From positions 2,976,001 through 3,040,000 of the forward strand of contig NZ_PDJI01000004.1 of assembly GCF_002563695.1 (NCBI RefSeq): a DNA stretch of 64,000 nt. The letters are read 5' to 3'. The translations under genes and the position numbers were made by a program. Shown in pieces: positions 17,655 through 30,029 of the stretch (position 1 is the first letter of the stretch; each line of letters opens with the position of its first letter). The notes beneath the pieces were generated by a model. That model did no database searches and had not been told where the DNA came from. It saw only the letters and a program-made list of their open reading frames with translations. The stretch is from Georgenia soli (lineage in GTDB: Bacteria; Actinomycetota; Actinomycetes; Actinomycetales; Actinomycetaceae).

Positions 17655-20153
17655 TTACTCGTTGTCGCCGCCGGTGGTGAGGGTGGCGCTGGGGCCACCC
17701 TGCTCCGTGGCGGTCTCGCCGACGTCGGGCCACACCCAGTCCGCCACGACGGGGATGTCCGTGCCGTGCTCGTAGGCGTACATCCGGGCTTCCAGGCGGG
17801 CGTCGATCATCTTCTGCTTGAGCCGGCCGTACCGCTGGCCGAGCCCGGGCACGCGGTCGATGACGTCCATCACCAGGTGGTACCGGTCGAGGTCGTTGCG
17901 CATGACCATGTCGAACGGCGTGGTGGTGGTGCCCTCCTCCTTGAACCCGCGCACGTGGAGGTTGCCGTGGCCGTTGCGGCGGTAGGTGAGGCGGTGGATC
18001 AGCCACGGATAGCCGTGGTAGGCGAAGATGATCGGCTTGTCCGTCGTGAAGATGGTGTCGAAGCTGCGGTCGGAGAGGCCGTGCGGGTGCTCCTTCTCGT
18101 CCTGCAGGCGCATGAGGTCCACGACGTTGACGAAGCGCACCTTCAGGTCGGGCACGTTCTTGCGCAGGAGGTCCGCGGCGGCCAGCGCCTCCAGCGTCGG
18201 GACGTCGCCGGCGCAGGCGAGGACGACGTCGGGCTCCTCGCCCTCGACCTCCGTGCCGGCCCAGTCCCAGATCCCCAGGCCGCGGGCGCAGTGCTTGATC
18301 GCCTCGTCGACGTTCAGGAAGTCGGGCGCGGGCTGCTTGCCGGCGACCACGACGTTGACGTACTGCTTCGTGCGCAGCACGTGGTCCCAGGTCGACAGCA
18401 GCGTGTTCGTGTCCGGCGGCAGGTACACGCGGATGATGTCGGCCTTCTTGTTGACCACGTGGTCGATGAAGCCCGGGTCCTGGTGGGAGAAGCCGTTGTG
18501 GTCCTGGCGCCAGACGTGCGAGGAGAGCAGGTAGTTCAGCGACGCGATCGGCTGGCGCCACGCGATGTCGTCGGTGACCTTCAGCCACTTCGCGTGCTGG
18601 TTGAACATCGAGTCGACGATGTGGATGAACGCCTCGTAGGAGCTCATCAGCCCGTGCCGGCCGGTGAGGAGGTAACCCTCGAGCCAGCCCTGGCACTGGT
18701 GCTCGCTGAGCATCTCCATGACCCGCCCCGCGCGGGCGAGGTGGTCGTCGACGTCGGTCGGCAGGTACTCCGCGTTCCACTGCTTGTCCGTGACGTCGTA
18801 GACGTCCTGCAGCCGGTTCGACGCCGTCTCGTCCGGGCCGAAGATCCGGAAGTTCTCCGGGTTGAGCCGGACCACCTCGCGCAGGTAGCTCCCCAGCACC
18901 CGGGTGGCCTCGGTGATGGGCTCGCCGGGCGTCTGGACGTCGACGGCGAAGTCGCGCCAGTCCGGCAGGCGCAGGTCGCGCAGGACCAGGCCGCCGTTGG
19001 TGTGGGGGTTCGCGCTCATGCGCAGGTGCCCGGTGGGGGCGACGGACGCGATCTCGGGCAGCAGTCGGCCGGACTCGTCGAAGAGCTCGTCGGCGCGGTA
19101 GCTCTTCAGCCAGGTCTCGAGGTCGTGCAGGTGCTCGTCGGTGTCGCGGGCGCTGGCGAGGGGGACCTGATGGGAGCGCCAGGAGTTCTCGGTCCGCTTG
19201 CCGTCGATCTCCTTGGGTCCCGTCCAGCCCTTCGGGGACCGGAGGACGATCATGGGCCACAGCGGCCGCTCCAGCTCGTCCTCGGGCGTCTCCTCCGCGC
19301 GCGTCTTGATCTCGGCGATCTCGTCGAGGACGGTGTCGAGCAGCTCGGCGAAGCGACGGTGGAACACCGCCGGGTCCTCGCCGTCGAACCCGCCGGTGAA
19401 GAAGTGCGGCTTGTGGCCGTACCCGCGCATGAGGTCCGCGAGCTCCTCCTCGGGGATGCGGGCCAGCACCGTGGGGTTGGCGATCTTGTAGCCGTTGAGA
19501 TGGAGCACCGGAAGGACGACGCCGTCCCGCTTGGGGTTGACGAACTTGTTCGAGTGCCACGAGGTCGCCAGCGGGCCGGTCTCGGCCTCGCCGTCGCCGA
19601 CGACCGCCAGGACGAGGAGGTCCGGGTTGTCGAACGCCGCGCCGTAGGCGTGGGAGAGGGCGTAGCCCAGCTCGCCGCCCTCGTGGATCGAGCCGGGGGT
19701 CTCCGGGGCGACGTGGGAGGGGATGCCGCCGGGGAAGGAGAACTGCTTGAACAGCCGCTGCAGCCCCTCCTCGTCCTGCGTGATGTGCGGGTAGGTCTCC
19801 GTGTACGTGCCCTCGAGGTAGGTGCTGGCGACCAGCCCGGGGCCGCCGTGGCCGGGGCCGGTGACGTACATGGCGGAGAGCTCGCGCTCGGCGATGGCGC
19901 GGTTCATGTGCGCGTAGAGGAACGTCAGCCCCGGGGTGGTGCCCCAGTGGCCGAGCAGGCGTGGCTTGACGTCGTCCCGGCTCAGCGGCCGGCGCAGCAG
20001 CGGGTTGTCGAGAAGGTAGATCTGCCCGACGGACAGGTAGTTGGCGGCGCGCCACCACGCGTCCACCAGCTCCAGGGTGGCGTCGTCGAGCTGCTGCGAG
20101 GTGGCGTCGGCGCGGGTGCGCCAGGCCGTGGTCGCTGCGGACGTGGTGGTCAT
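17655..20153 (-). CDS. xfp: Phosphoketolase (xylulose-5-P/fructose-6-P)
   Basis: An 832-residue thiamine diphosphate enzyme that splits xylulose 5-phosphate (and often fructose 6-phosphate) into acetyl phosphate plus a sugar phosphate. The N-terminal [19 protein letters not shown] and [18 protein letters not shown] are hallmark sequences. The ThDP motif is [19 protein letters not shown]. Further conserved stretches are [46 protein letters not shown] and [14 protein letters not shown] 20153 follows TGAGGAGA. It heads the group xfp - pta - ackA, separated from pta by a perfect hairpin. Acetyl phosphate made here can go to acetate with ATP gain or to acetyl-CoA. Confidence 0.97.
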   Translation of the reverse strand: MTTTSAATTAWRTRADATSQQLDDATLELVDAWWRAANYLSVGQIYLLDNPLLRRPLSRDDVKPRLLGHWGTTPGLTFLYAHMNRAIAERELSAMYVTGPGHGGPGLVASTYLEGTYTETYPHITQDEEGLQRLFKQFSFPGGIPSHVAPETPGSIHEGGELGYALSHAYGAAFDNPDLLVLAVVGDGEAETGPLATSWHSNKFVNPKRDGVVLPVLHLNGYKIANPTVLARIPEEELADLMRGYGHKPHFFTGGFDGEDPAVFHRRFAELLDTVLDEIAEIKTRAEETPEDELERPLWPMIVLRSPKGWTGPKEIDGKRTENSWRSHQVPLASARDTDEHLHDLETWLKSYRADELFDESGRLLPEIASVAPTGHLRMSANPHTNGGLVLRDLRLPDWRDFAVDVQTPGEPITEATRVLGSYLREVVRLNPENFRIFGPDETASNRLQDVYDVTDKQWNAEYLPTDVDDHLARAGRVMEMLSEHQCQGWLEGYLLTGRHGLMSSYEAFIHIVDSMFNQHAKWLKVTDDIAWRQPIASLNYLLSSHVWRQDHNGFSHQDPGFIDHVVNKKADIIRVYLPPDTNTLLSTWDHVLRTKQYVNVVVAGKQPAPDFLNVDEAIKHCARGLGIWDWAGTEVEGEEPDVVLACAGDVPTLEALAAADLLRKNVPDLKVRFVNVVDLMRLQDEKEHPHGLSDRSFDTIFTTDKPIIFAYHGYPWLIHRLTYRRNGHGNLHVRGFKEEGTTTTPFDMVMRNDLDRYHLVMDVIDRVPGLGQRYGRLKQKMIDARLEARMYAYEHGTDIPVVADWVWPDVGETATEQGGPSATLTTGGDNE

Positions 20154-20322
20154 GCGGATCTCCTCAGTCTCATCGTCACCGACAGGCACTCCCGGGTGCC
20201 TCGGGCCGATGCGGCCCGGAGCACGTGGGAAGGGCCGGGTCGAGGCCTGCATTCCAACGGGCCCCAGTCTCCTCCATCTGCCCGTTTCTCGCGTGGGCAG
20301 GTGCCCGGTGGCGGCGACAGGG

Positions 20323-20354
20323 CCGGCTCCTGTGCCCAAGGGCACAGGGGCCGG
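20323..20354. promoter_or_regulatory. 14-bp inverted repeat in the xfp/SURF1 divergent region
   Basis: CCGGCTCCTGTGCC, a 4-nt loop (CAAG), then GGCACAGGGGCCGG. One G-T wobble is present. It contains the same GGCACAGG core as the hairpin after xfp. Lying between divergent promoters (xfp start at 20153, SURF1 start at 20384), it could be an operator or a leader hairpin of xfp. No regulator can be named. Confidence 0.4.
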
Positions 20355-20371
20355 GCACGGGGCCCGGCACG

Positions 20372-20377
20372 TAACCT
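20372..20377 (+). promoter_or_regulatory. Leaderless -10 box of the SURF1 gene
   Basis: TAACCT ends 6 nt before the GTG at 20384. Confidence 0.55.
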
Positions 20378-20383
20378 GGGACC

Positions 20384-21346
20384 GTGGACCTACGCCCCGC
20401 CGTCGAGCCGGACCCGGCCGACGTCGCGCCGACCCGCCGCGAGGCCGACCCGGAGGACGCCGCCGGGCAGGCCGCCGACCGCGGACCGGAGCAGGCGCCC
20501 GGACCGCACGCCGACGGCACCGCCCGCGACTACTGGCGGGCCGCCCTCACCCCGCGCATGATCGGCCTCTTCGTGCTCCTGCTCGCCGCCGCCGTCGTGT
20601 GCGTGCGGCTGGGCGCCTGGCAGCTCGACCGCGCGAGCCTGCGCGGCGCCGAGAAGGCGGAGGCCGCGCACGCCGAGGTCCTCGCCCGCGACGTCGTCCC
20701 GGTGGCGGACGTCCTCGCCCCGCAGACGTCCTTCCGCGCCGAGCACCTCGGGGTCCCCGTCGAGGTCACCGGGACCTACCGGGCCGACCAGCAGATCTAC
20801 GTCCCCGGACGGGTCGTGGACGGCCAGGACGCCGTGCTCGTGGTCACCGCCCTATGGGTCACCCAGGGGCCCGACGCCGGCGCGATGATGCCGGTGCTGC
20901 GCGGCTGGCTGCCCCCGGAGGACCTCACCACCGACCCCGTCGCCGGACCCGCCGACGCCGCGGTCGCCGCTGCGCTCGCCGTGCCCGAGGGCGAGGTCAC
21001 CGTCACGGGGTACCTCAAGGACTCGGAGGCCGGCCGGGGGAGCGACCTGCCCCCCGGGATGGTCGGCGCGGTCAGCTCCGCCGAGCTCGCCAACCTCTGG
21101 GGCGGGCCCACCTGGAGCGGCTACGTCGTGGAGTTCACGACGACGCCCGAGGGCCGGTCCGAGGTCTCGCCCACCGGGCTCCACCACGCGCCCCCGCCCG
21201 GCGCGGCCGAGGACACGGGCCTGAACATCCAGAACCTCGCCTACGCCGTCGAGTGGGTCATCTTTGGCGGCTTCGCGCTCGCCCTGTGGGTGCGGATGCT
21301 CCGCGACGACGTCCGCAACCGCCGCGAGGACGCCGGCCTGGTCTGA
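20384..21346 (+). CDS. SURF1 family cytochrome oxidase biogenesis protein
   Basis: A 320-residue inner-membrane protein assisting assembly of the aa3-type cytochrome c oxidase. A proline/acidic N-terminus of about 55 residues is followed by TM1 ([19 protein letters not shown]) and the family motif [12 protein letters not shown]. The extracytoplasmic domain has the conserved [19 protein letters not shown] and VLRGWLP. TM2 near the end is [20 protein letters not shown] with the characteristic NLAYAVEW. The start is GTG 20384. In actinobacteria SURF1 often lies near DUF3817 and guaA, as here. Confidence 0.93.
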   Translation: MDLRPAVEPDPADVAPTRREADPEDAAGQAADRGPEQAPGPHADGTARDYWRAALTPRMIGLFVLLLAAAVVCVRLGAWQLDRASLRGAEKAEAAHAEVLARDVVPVADVLAPQTSFRAEHLGVPVEVTGTYRADQQIYVPGRVVDGQDAVLVVTALWVTQGPDAGAMMPVLRGWLPPEDLTTDPVAGPADAAVAAALAVPEGEVTVTGYLKDSEAGRGSDLPPGMVGAVSSAELANLWGGPTWSGYVVEFTTTPEGRSEVSPTGLHHAPPPGAAEDTGLNIQNLAYAVEWVIFGGFALALWVRMLRDDVRNRREDAGLV

Positions 21347-21440
21347 GATCCGCTGCACTCGCGGCCCGGCGACGCCCGCGGCACGCTGGCACGGCACGGC
21401 ACGCGGGCACGGAGACGCCCGGGACACCGAAGGGGGACGC

Positions 21441-22358
21441 ATGCTGGACGTCGCGGTCGTGGGGCTGGTCACCCGTGACCTGGTCGTGGCCGTCGACGCG
21501 CTGCCCGACGCCGGCGGGTCGGCCCCCGTGACGACGCGCCGCGAGCAGCTGGGCGGCGCCGCGAACCAGGCCGTGGGGTGCCGGCAGCTGGGGCTGACCG
21601 CGGCTGTGGCGGGCGTGGTGGGGGACGACGACGCCGGCACCGCGGTGCTCCAGCAGGCCCGCCGGGACGGCATCGACGTCACGGGGACCGCGCGCCGCCG
21701 TGGCGTGCCGACGGCCCTGGTGGTCGACGTCGTCGAGCCCGGCGGACGCCACCGCCTCCTGGAGCACGTGCCGGAGGAGGTGCTGCTCACCGAGGCGGAC
21801 GTGCGGGCTGCCGAGCCGGTGCTGCGCTCCGCCCGGGCTGTCCTGGTGGACCTGCAGCAACCCGCTCGCCCGGCTCTGGCGGCCGCCCGGGCCGCCGCCG
21901 GCGCGGGGGCGCTCGTCCTGCTCGACGGCGCGACGGCGGACCCGGCGGCGAGGGCAGAGCTGCTCGCGGCCGCCGACGTGGCCAGGGCGGACGCGTCGGA
22001 GGTCCGCACGCTCGCGGGGCGCCCCGTCGAGGACGTGCCCGCCGCGGTCGACGCCGCCGCGGAGGTGCTCGCCGCCGGGCCGTCGGTGGTGGCCCTCGCG
22101 GTCGGCGACGCCAACGTCGTCGTCTGGGAGGGCGGCAACGTGGTGATGCCCCTGCTCGGCGAGCGGCCGACGGACCCCACGGGCGGCGGGGACGCCTTCG
22201 TCGTCGGGCTGGTCGCCGCCCTGCTGGACGGACACGACCGGGCCACCGCGGCGTGGTGGGCGTCGGCCGCGGCCGCGCTCGCGGTGGACGAGCTCGGCGG
22301 CCGGCCGGACCTGGACCGCGGCCGGGTCGAGGCGCTCGCCCGGTCCGCGCGCTCCTGA
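21441..22358 (+). CDS. PfkB family carbohydrate kinase
   Basis: A 305-residue ribokinase-like protein. The N-terminal glycine motif is REQLGGAANQAVGCRQLGL. The C-terminal PfkB signature is DPTGGGDAFVVGLVAALLDG, with the catalytic-base Asp in GGGDAF (canonical GAGDAF). Length is normal for sugar or nucleoside kinases. ATG 21441 is preceded by GAAGGGGGA. The substrate cannot be read; ribose, fructose or a nucleoside are all possible. It ends 4 bp before the convergent ABC exporter gene. Confidence 0.85.
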   Translation: MLDVAVVGLVTRDLVVAVDALPDAGGSAPVTTRREQLGGAANQAVGCRQLGLTAAVAGVVGDDDAGTAVLQQARRDGIDVTGTARRRGVPTALVVDVVEPGGRHRLLEHVPEEVLLTEADVRAAEPVLRSARAVLVDLQQPARPALAAARAAAGAGALVLLDGATADPAARAELLAAADVARADASEVRTLAGRPVEDVPAAVDAAAEVLAAGPSVVALAVGDANVVVWEGGNVVMPLLGERPTDPTGGGDAFVVGLVAALLDGHDRATAAWWASAAAALAVDELGGRPDLDRGRVEALARSARS

Positions 22359-22362
22359 CCCC

Positions 22363-24096
22363 TCAGTCCTGCTGCCAGGACCGCCACAGGGCGGCGTACT
22401 CGCCGCCGGACGCGACCAGCTCCTCGTGGGGCCCGAGCTCGACGATGCGGCCGTCCTCGACGACGGCGACCCGGTCGGCGTCGTGGGCGGTGTGCAGCCG
22501 GTGCGCGATCGCCACCACGGTGCGGCCCGAGAGCACCGCCGAGAGCGAGCGCTCCAGGTGCCGGGCCGCCCGCGGGTCGAGCAGCGACGTCGCCTCGTCG
22601 AGGACGAGGGTGTGCGGGTCCAGCAGGACCAGGCGGGCGAGGGCGATCTGCTGGGCCTGCGCGGGGGTGAGCTCCAGCCCGCCGGAGCCCACCTCCGTCC
22701 CGAGCCCGTGCTCCAGCCGCCCCACCCAGTCCAGGGCGTCGACGGCGGCCAGCGCCTCGTGCATGTCCTCCTCGGAGGCGTCGGCCCGGGCCAGGCGGAG
22801 GTTGTCCGCCAGCGTCCCGACGAACACGTGGTGCTCCTGCGTCACCAGCGCCACGTGGGAGCGCAGCTCCTCCTCGGGCAGGTCCACCAGCGGCACCTCG
22901 CCCACGGTCACCGTCCCGCCCGTGGGCGGGTGGATGCCCGCGAGCATGCGTCCCAGCGTGGACTTGCCGGCGCCGGAGGGGCCGACGACGGCGAGCCGCT
23001 CCCCGGGCACCAGGTCGAGGTCGACGCCGTGCAGCACGTCCTGGCCGGTGCGGTACGCGTAGCGCACCTTCCGCGCCTCGACGTGCTCGTCGCCCGGCCG
23101 CTCGCCGCTGGGGGTGCGGTCCGGCTCCACCAGGCCGACACCGAAGATCCGGGACAGGCTCGCCAGGGCCACCTGCAGCTCGTCGACCCAGAAGAGCAGC
23201 TCGGAGACGAACGGGCGCACCTGCATCGCGTACAGCGCGATGGTCGTGACCGCGCCGAGCGAGGCCGCCCCGTGCTGGACCAGCCAGGCGCCCCAGACCA
23301 GCGCGGTGGCCACCGGCAGCGTGAAGGAGATCCCGAGCCAGAAGAACAGGCTCACCCGCATGCGGAGGGTGACGACCTCGGTGTCCCACGCCTCGGCCAC
23401 CGCGCGGTCGGTGCGGGCGCGGCGGCGCCGGCCCAGGTCGAGGGCGTCGACCGTGGCGGCGTGCTCCACCGACTCGGTGAGCACCCCGTTCAGCCGGGCG
23501 TAGGCCTCGGAGTTGCGCAGGTAGGCCGGGGTCGCGACGCGCAGGTAGCGGCGGACCGAGACGACGATGATCGGCACCCCCACCAGCAGCGCGAGCGCGA
23601 CCACCGGCGAGGCGAGGAAGGCGGCGACGATCGTGAGGAGGATGGTCGCGCCCGTCACGAGCACGCGCGGCACGCCGAACCGGAGCATCCACTGGACGCG
23701 GTCGACGTCGTTGGTCGTCCGCCCGAGCAGGTCCCCGGTGCCCGCCCGCTCGACCGTCGAGAGCGGCAGGTGCGTGACGGTGGAGAGGAAGTCCTCGCGC
23801 AGGCGGGCGAAGATCTCCTCGCCCAGGACCATCGCGTCACGGTGCGCGTAGCGGATCAGGAGGGTCTGCGCGAGCACGACCGCCACGAGCACGAGGCCGG
23901 TGCGGTTGATGTAGCCGGCCGTGGTGCCCGTCGCGACGGCGTCGACCAGGTCGCCCAGCAGCCAGGGCAGGGCGAGCGCGGCGACGGCGGCGAGGGCCTG
24001 GACCGCCACCACGCGGGTGAGCCGGGCGCGGTAGCGGCGCAGCAGGGCTCCGGCCTGCCGGCGGACGGTCCGGGCGTCGGCCACGGGGAGCAGCAT
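22363..24096 (-). CDS. ABC exporter half-transporter, catalytic subunit (intact Walker motifs)
   Basis: A 577-residue protein with six membrane helices and one nucleotide-binding domain. Walker A is GPSGAGKST (about residue 371). Walker B is TLVLDEATSLLD (about 499), followed by IAHRLHTAHDAD with the H-loop. The ABC signature is degenerate: LTPAQ in GLELTPAQAQQIALARLV (about 475) in place of LSGGQ. The ATG at 24096 overlaps the stop of the upstream partner gene by ATGA, and has GGAGGAGGTG as ribosome site. With its partner it should form a heterodimer with a single canonical ATP site. The exported substrate is unknown (drug, lipid or peptide). Confidence 0.92.
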   Translation of the reverse strand: MLLPVADARTVRRQAGALLRRYRARLTRVVAVQALAAVAALALPWLLGDLVDAVATGTTAGYINRTGLVLVAVVLAQTLLIRYAHRDAMVLGEEIFARLREDFLSTVTHLPLSTVERAGTGDLLGRTTNDVDRVQWMLRFGVPRVLVTGATILLTIVAAFLASPVVALALLVGVPIIVVSVRRYLRVATPAYLRNSEAYARLNGVLTESVEHAATVDALDLGRRRRARTDRAVAEAWDTEVVTLRMRVSLFFWLGISFTLPVATALVWGAWLVQHGAASLGAVTTIALYAMQVRPFVSELLFWVDELQVALASLSRIFGVGLVEPDRTPSGERPGDEHVEARKVRYAYRTGQDVLHGVDLDLVPGERLAVVGPSGAGKSTLGRMLAGIHPPTGGTVTVGEVPLVDLPEEELRSHVALVTQEHHVFVGTLADNLRLARADASEEDMHEALAAVDALDWVGRLEHGLGTEVGSGGLELTPAQAQQIALARLVLLDPHTLVLDEATSLLDPRAARHLERSLSAVLSGRTVVAIAHRLHTAHDADRVAVVEDGRIVELGPHEELVASGGEYAALWRSWQQD

Positions 24097-25916
24097 CAGC
24101 GCACCTCCTCCTTCTCGGCGGCGGGCTCGTCGGCGGCGGCCTGCCGGGTCACGACGCCGCGGTAGGCCGCGGCGTCGGGGTCGCCGGCGACGGCCCTGGC
24201 CAGCAGCTCCCGGTGCGTGCCGCGGGCGCGCTCCCGGCCGCCGTCGAGGAGGACGACCTCGTCGGCGTGCTCCAGCACGAGGGGCGAGGCGGTCACGACG
24301 ACGGTGGTGCGCCCCGCCCGGCTCTCCGCGAGGCGGGCGGCGATCCGGGCCTCCGTGTGGGCGTCGACGGCGCTCGTCGGCTCCACCAGGACGAGGGTCT
24401 CCGCCTCGGTGAGCAGGGCGCGGGCGAGCGCGACGCGCTGGCGCTGGCCGCCGGAGAGGGACCGGCCCTTCTCGGTGATCTCGCCGTCGAGGCCCTCGGG
24501 CATCGAGGTGAGGACGTCGTGGGCGTCCGCGACCTCGAGGGCGCGGTACAGGGCCGCCTCGTCGCCGCGGTCGCGCACGTCGAGCTCCTCGCGCAGCCGC
24601 CCGGTGAACAGCTGGGGCGTCGCGCCGGCGACGACGACGCGCCGGCGGACCTCGGCGAGCGGCAGGTCGGTGAGCGGGGTGCCGTCGAGCGTGACGGCGC
24701 CCGCGGCGTCGTCCAGTCGGCCGAGGCGACTCGCCAGGGCGGCGGAGTCGTCGGGGCGCGCCGAGACGATCGCCGTCGTCCGGCCCGGGCGGATGCGGAC
24801 GCCGGAGCTGAGGTCGACCAGGTCGCCGGCGGGCCGGGCGGGGGAGGGCGGGGCGACCGCGCCTTCGTCCCCGGCGTCGTCCACCGCGGCGTCGGCGGCC
24901 TCGGACTCGGCGATGCTGCCGGCGGCCGGCTGCACCTTGAGGACGGCGACGACCTTGCGCGCCCCCACGCGCGCCCGGGTGAACATCTGGACGAACTGCG
25001 TGGCGTTGCGCAGCGGCTCGGCCAGGAACGCGGTGTAGCCGTAGAAGGCGACGAGCTGGCCGGCGCTGATCTGCCCGCGCAGGGCCAGGTGGGCGCCGAA
25101 CCAGACGACGCCGGCGACGAAGAGCCCGGGCAGCAGCACCTGGAGCGCCTGGAGGATCGCCGAGGTGCTCGCGACGCCGACGCCGGCGGCCCGGACGCGC
25201 TGGGACTGCTCGGCGTAGCGGGCGGCGAAGACGTCCTCGCCGCCGATGCCGCGCAGCACCCGCAGCCCGGAGACCGTGTCCGAGCCGAGCGTCGTCAGCC
25301 GCCCGGACGCCTCGCGGTGCGCGGCCTGACGGGTGTGGAGCGGGCGGACCATGACGGCGAGGACGGTCGTGGTCAGCGGCAGGCCCACGAGGATCGCGAG
25401 ACCCAGCGGCACGGACTGCTGCAGCACGACGACGGCGACCACCACGTAGGCCACCACGGAGCCGACGAACCGCGGGAAGACCTCCATCATGTTGCCGATG
25501 TGGAAGGCGTCCGACGCGACGGTCGAGACGACCTCGCCGGTGGGCAGCTCGTCGGAGATCGCGTCGCCCGTGCGGGTGACGTGGTGGCCGACCAGTCGGG
25601 AGGTGCGGAACGCGCCGTGCAGCCACGCGCCGATCTCGCCCACGTGGCCCAGCGCGGAGGCGCCTGCCCCGACCAGGCCGACGAGCAGCAGCAGCGCGCA
25701 GGCGCGCAGCAGGCCGGGGGAGAGCCCCTCGGCCAGGCCCGCGTCGAGGGCGACGCCGAGCAGGTAGGGCACGGCCGCCAGGGAGACGGACTCCACGACG
25801 CCGAGCGCCACGGCGAACGCGAGGACCTTGGCCTCGCGCCGCGCCAGCCACCCCAGGAGGGCGACGGGGCGGGTCAGCGGCGGGTGTCCGGGATGACCCC
25901 GGGGGACGTCGAGCAC
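24096..25916 (-). CDS. ABC exporter half-transporter, degenerate-site subunit (intact signature)
   Basis: A 606-residue partner of the previous gene. The N-terminal half has six helices (for example LAFAVALGVVESVSLAAVPY and FVGSVVAYVVVAVVVL). In the nucleotide-binding domain the Walker A is lost (IVSARPDDSAALASR, about residue 384, no GKT/S). The Walker B aspartate is replaced (TLVLVEPTSAVD, about 510). The ABC signature is perfect: RSLSGGQRQRVALARALLTE (about 487). This is the exact complement of its partner's defects. GTG 25916 (MLDVPRGHPGHP) is the most likely start. It is divergent from DUF3817. Confidence 0.9.
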   Translation of the reverse strand: MLDVPRGHPGHPPLTRPVALLGWLARREAKVLAFAVALGVVESVSLAAVPYLLGVALDAGLAEGLSPGLLRACALLLLVGLVGAGASALGHVGEIGAWLHGAFRTSRLVGHHVTRTGDAISDELPTGEVVSTVASDAFHIGNMMEVFPRFVGSVVAYVVVAVVVLQQSVPLGLAILVGLPLTTTVLAVMVRPLHTRQAAHREASGRLTTLGSDTVSGLRVLRGIGGEDVFAARYAEQSQRVRAAGVGVASTSAILQALQVLLPGLFVAGVVWFGAHLALRGQISAGQLVAFYGYTAFLAEPLRNATQFVQMFTRARVGARKVVAVLKVQPAAGSIAESEAADAAVDDAGDEGAVAPPSPARPAGDLVDLSSGVRIRPGRTTAIVSARPDDSAALASRLGRLDDAAGAVTLDGTPLTDLPLAEVRRRVVVAGATPQLFTGRLREELDVRDRGDEAALYRALEVADAHDVLTSMPEGLDGEITEKGRSLSGGQRQRVALARALLTEAETLVLVEPTSAVDAHTEARIAARLAESRAGRTTVVVTASPLVLEHADEVVLLDGGRERARGTHRELLARAVAGDPDAAAYRGVVTRQAAADEPAAEKEEVR

Positions 25917-26027
25917 GAAGGTGCAGGTTACGCGTCCGCACCCACACCCAGCGACCGAATTACCCGGCCGCACGACCGGCCGCGGCACCTGAGAGACTGG
26001 GACGGCACAACCACCCGAGAGGACCCC

Positions 26028-26423
26028 ATGAGCACCGACCGCACGACCCCTGCCGCGCCCGCCGTCGTCGAGCGTGAGCGGAAGGCCCGCAACGCGTTCC
26101 GCAACTACAAGGTGATGGCGTTCGTCACCGGCGGGATGCTGCTCCTGCTCTGCCTGGAGATGATCCTCAAGTACGGGTTCAACGGCGGGCAGCCCGTGCT
26201 GGGCACCTGGATCGCGATCGTCCACGGGTGGATCTACGTGATCTACGCGGTCACCGTCTTCAACCTGTGGTCCACGATGCGCTGGGGCTTCGGCCGGGTG
26301 GTCGTCCTCATCGCCGGCGGCGTGGTCCCGGTGCTCTCGTTCGTCATGGAGCGGCGCGCGCAGCGCTGGTTCGACGCGGACCTGCCCGCGGTCCTCCAGC
26401 GGCTGGCCGCCCGCACGCGCTGA
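26028..26423 (+). CDS. DUF3817 membrane protein
   Basis: A 131-residue protein with three probable membrane helices ([40 protein letters not shown], and [19 protein letters not shown]). The family hallmark HGWIYVIY is present. DUF3817 proteins are common next to guaA in actinobacteria, and the function is unknown. ATG 26028 follows GAGAGGA. Its stop overlaps an in-frame ATG of the guaA frame, but the real guaA start is probably the later GTG. Confidence 0.88.
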   Translation: MSTDRTTPAAPAVVERERKARNAFRNYKVMAFVTGGMLLLLCLEMILKYGFNGGQPVLGTWIAIVHGWIYVIYAVTVFNLWSTMRWGFGRVVVLIAGGVVPVLSFVMERRAQRWFDADLPAVLQRLAARTR

Positions 26424-26436
26424 TGCGCACGGCGTC

Positions 26437-26442
26437 TATCCT
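26437..26442 (+). promoter_or_regulatory. Leaderless -10 box of guaA
   Basis: TATCCT ends 7 nt before the GTG at 26450. It lies inside the reading frame extension from ATG 26423, which supports the GTG as the true start. Confidence 0.6.
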
Positions 26443-26449
26443 GGCGGGC

Positions 26450-29283
<2,834 letters not shown>

Positions 29284-29293
29284 GACGCACCTC

Positions 29294-29323
29294 ACGGCGG
29301 CAGGCGCTGACGCCCTCCGCCGT
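29294..29323 (+). terminator. Hairpin after the GT4 gene
   Basis: ACGGCGG (29294-29300) pairs with CCGCCGT (29317-29323), and inner GGCG/CGCC pairs extend the stem with a small bulge around loop CTGA. It begins 10 bp after the stop. Confidence 0.6.
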
Positions 29324-29452
29324 CTGGGACTTTGGGCTCGCCGCGGGTCGTTTTGTCCCCAATAGTGTTCTTCATGTCAGGACGGATCGGGCAAAACCCC
29401 CGAACCGGAAAATCGCCGGTGCACCCGGCACCTAGTCCGAAGGGCATCTGCC

Positions 29453-29962
29453 ATGAAGAACGGCACCGCCAAGCTCGCGGGTCTCGTCTCCATCATCGCC
29501 GGCATCATCTTCATCGTCGCCGGTGCGGTCACCTGGGGTGTCATCACCTCCAACCTCGCCGACCAGAACATCACCGTCGCCGAGGACTCGAAGATGCTCC
29601 CGGGCGACGACGTCAACGGCCCCTTCTCCGCCTTCGCCCAGGCGCAGATCATCAACGAGCACGCGCTGCACGCGACCGAGGGCAAGACCTACGCCGAGCT
29701 CGGCGAGGAGGTCCGTGCGGCCGAGGAGTCCGGTGACACCGCCCGCGCCGAGGAGCTGCAGGGCCAGCGCACCACCGTCATGAACGCCTCGTTCCTCCGG
29801 GCGTCGCTGTTCACCTCGGTCGTCTCCTACGGTGTGGCCGCCTTCGTGATCGGCATGGGCGTCCTCCTGCTGATCTTCGGTGCCGCCTTCAACTCCCTCG
29901 CCAAGGCCGCGCCGGCCACCGTCGCCGCTCGCCGGGACGACGGCGTGCCCGCCAGGGTCTGA
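29453..29962 (+). CDS. Two-helix membrane protein of unknown function
   Basis: A 169-residue protein with a short N-terminus, TM1 (LVSIIAGIIFIVAGAVTWGV), an extracytoplasmic loop of about 85 residues, TM2 (SYGVAAFVIGMGVLLLIFGA) and a short tail. The loop has ITVAEDSKMLPGDDVNGPFS and is rich in Ala and Glu (AEESGDTARAEELQGQRT). Similar actinobacterial proteins are often mislabelled as LigA ring-opening dioxygenase; no enzyme motif supports that. The ATG at 29453 lies after a 169-bp AT-richer leader region (29284-29452) in which I see no gene beyond the terminator. Confidence 0.8.
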   Translation: MKNGTAKLAGLVSIIAGIIFIVAGAVTWGVITSNLADQNITVAEDSKMLPGDDVNGPFSAFAQAQIINEHALHATEGKTYAELGEEVRAAEESGDTARAEELQGQRTTVMNASFLRASLFTSVVSYGVAAFVIGMGVLLLIFGAAFNSLAKAAPATVAARRDDGVPARV

Positions 29963-29975
29963 TCCCGCTCACGCT

Positions 29976-30010
29976 CGGAGCCCCGCCACCGTCACGGTGG
30001 CGGGGCTCCG
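29976..30010. terminator. Bidirectional terminator
   Basis: A perfect 16-bp stem (29976-29991 with 29995-30010) with a 3-nt loop, between the convergent two-helix membrane protein gene and the PspC-linked gene. Confidence 0.9.
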
Positions 30011-30029
30011 GTGCGTCCGGGGGCAGCTC

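Noticed and set aside
16348..20058. 1236-residue open frame overlapping pta and xfp in another frame
   Set aside because: A same-strand shadow; composition is Arg/Pro/Gly-rich and the true frames carry all family motifs.
20256..20286. AACGGGC / GCCCGTT inverted repeat upstream of xfp
   Set aside because: Seven-base arms with a 17-nt spacer are likely by chance in this composition.
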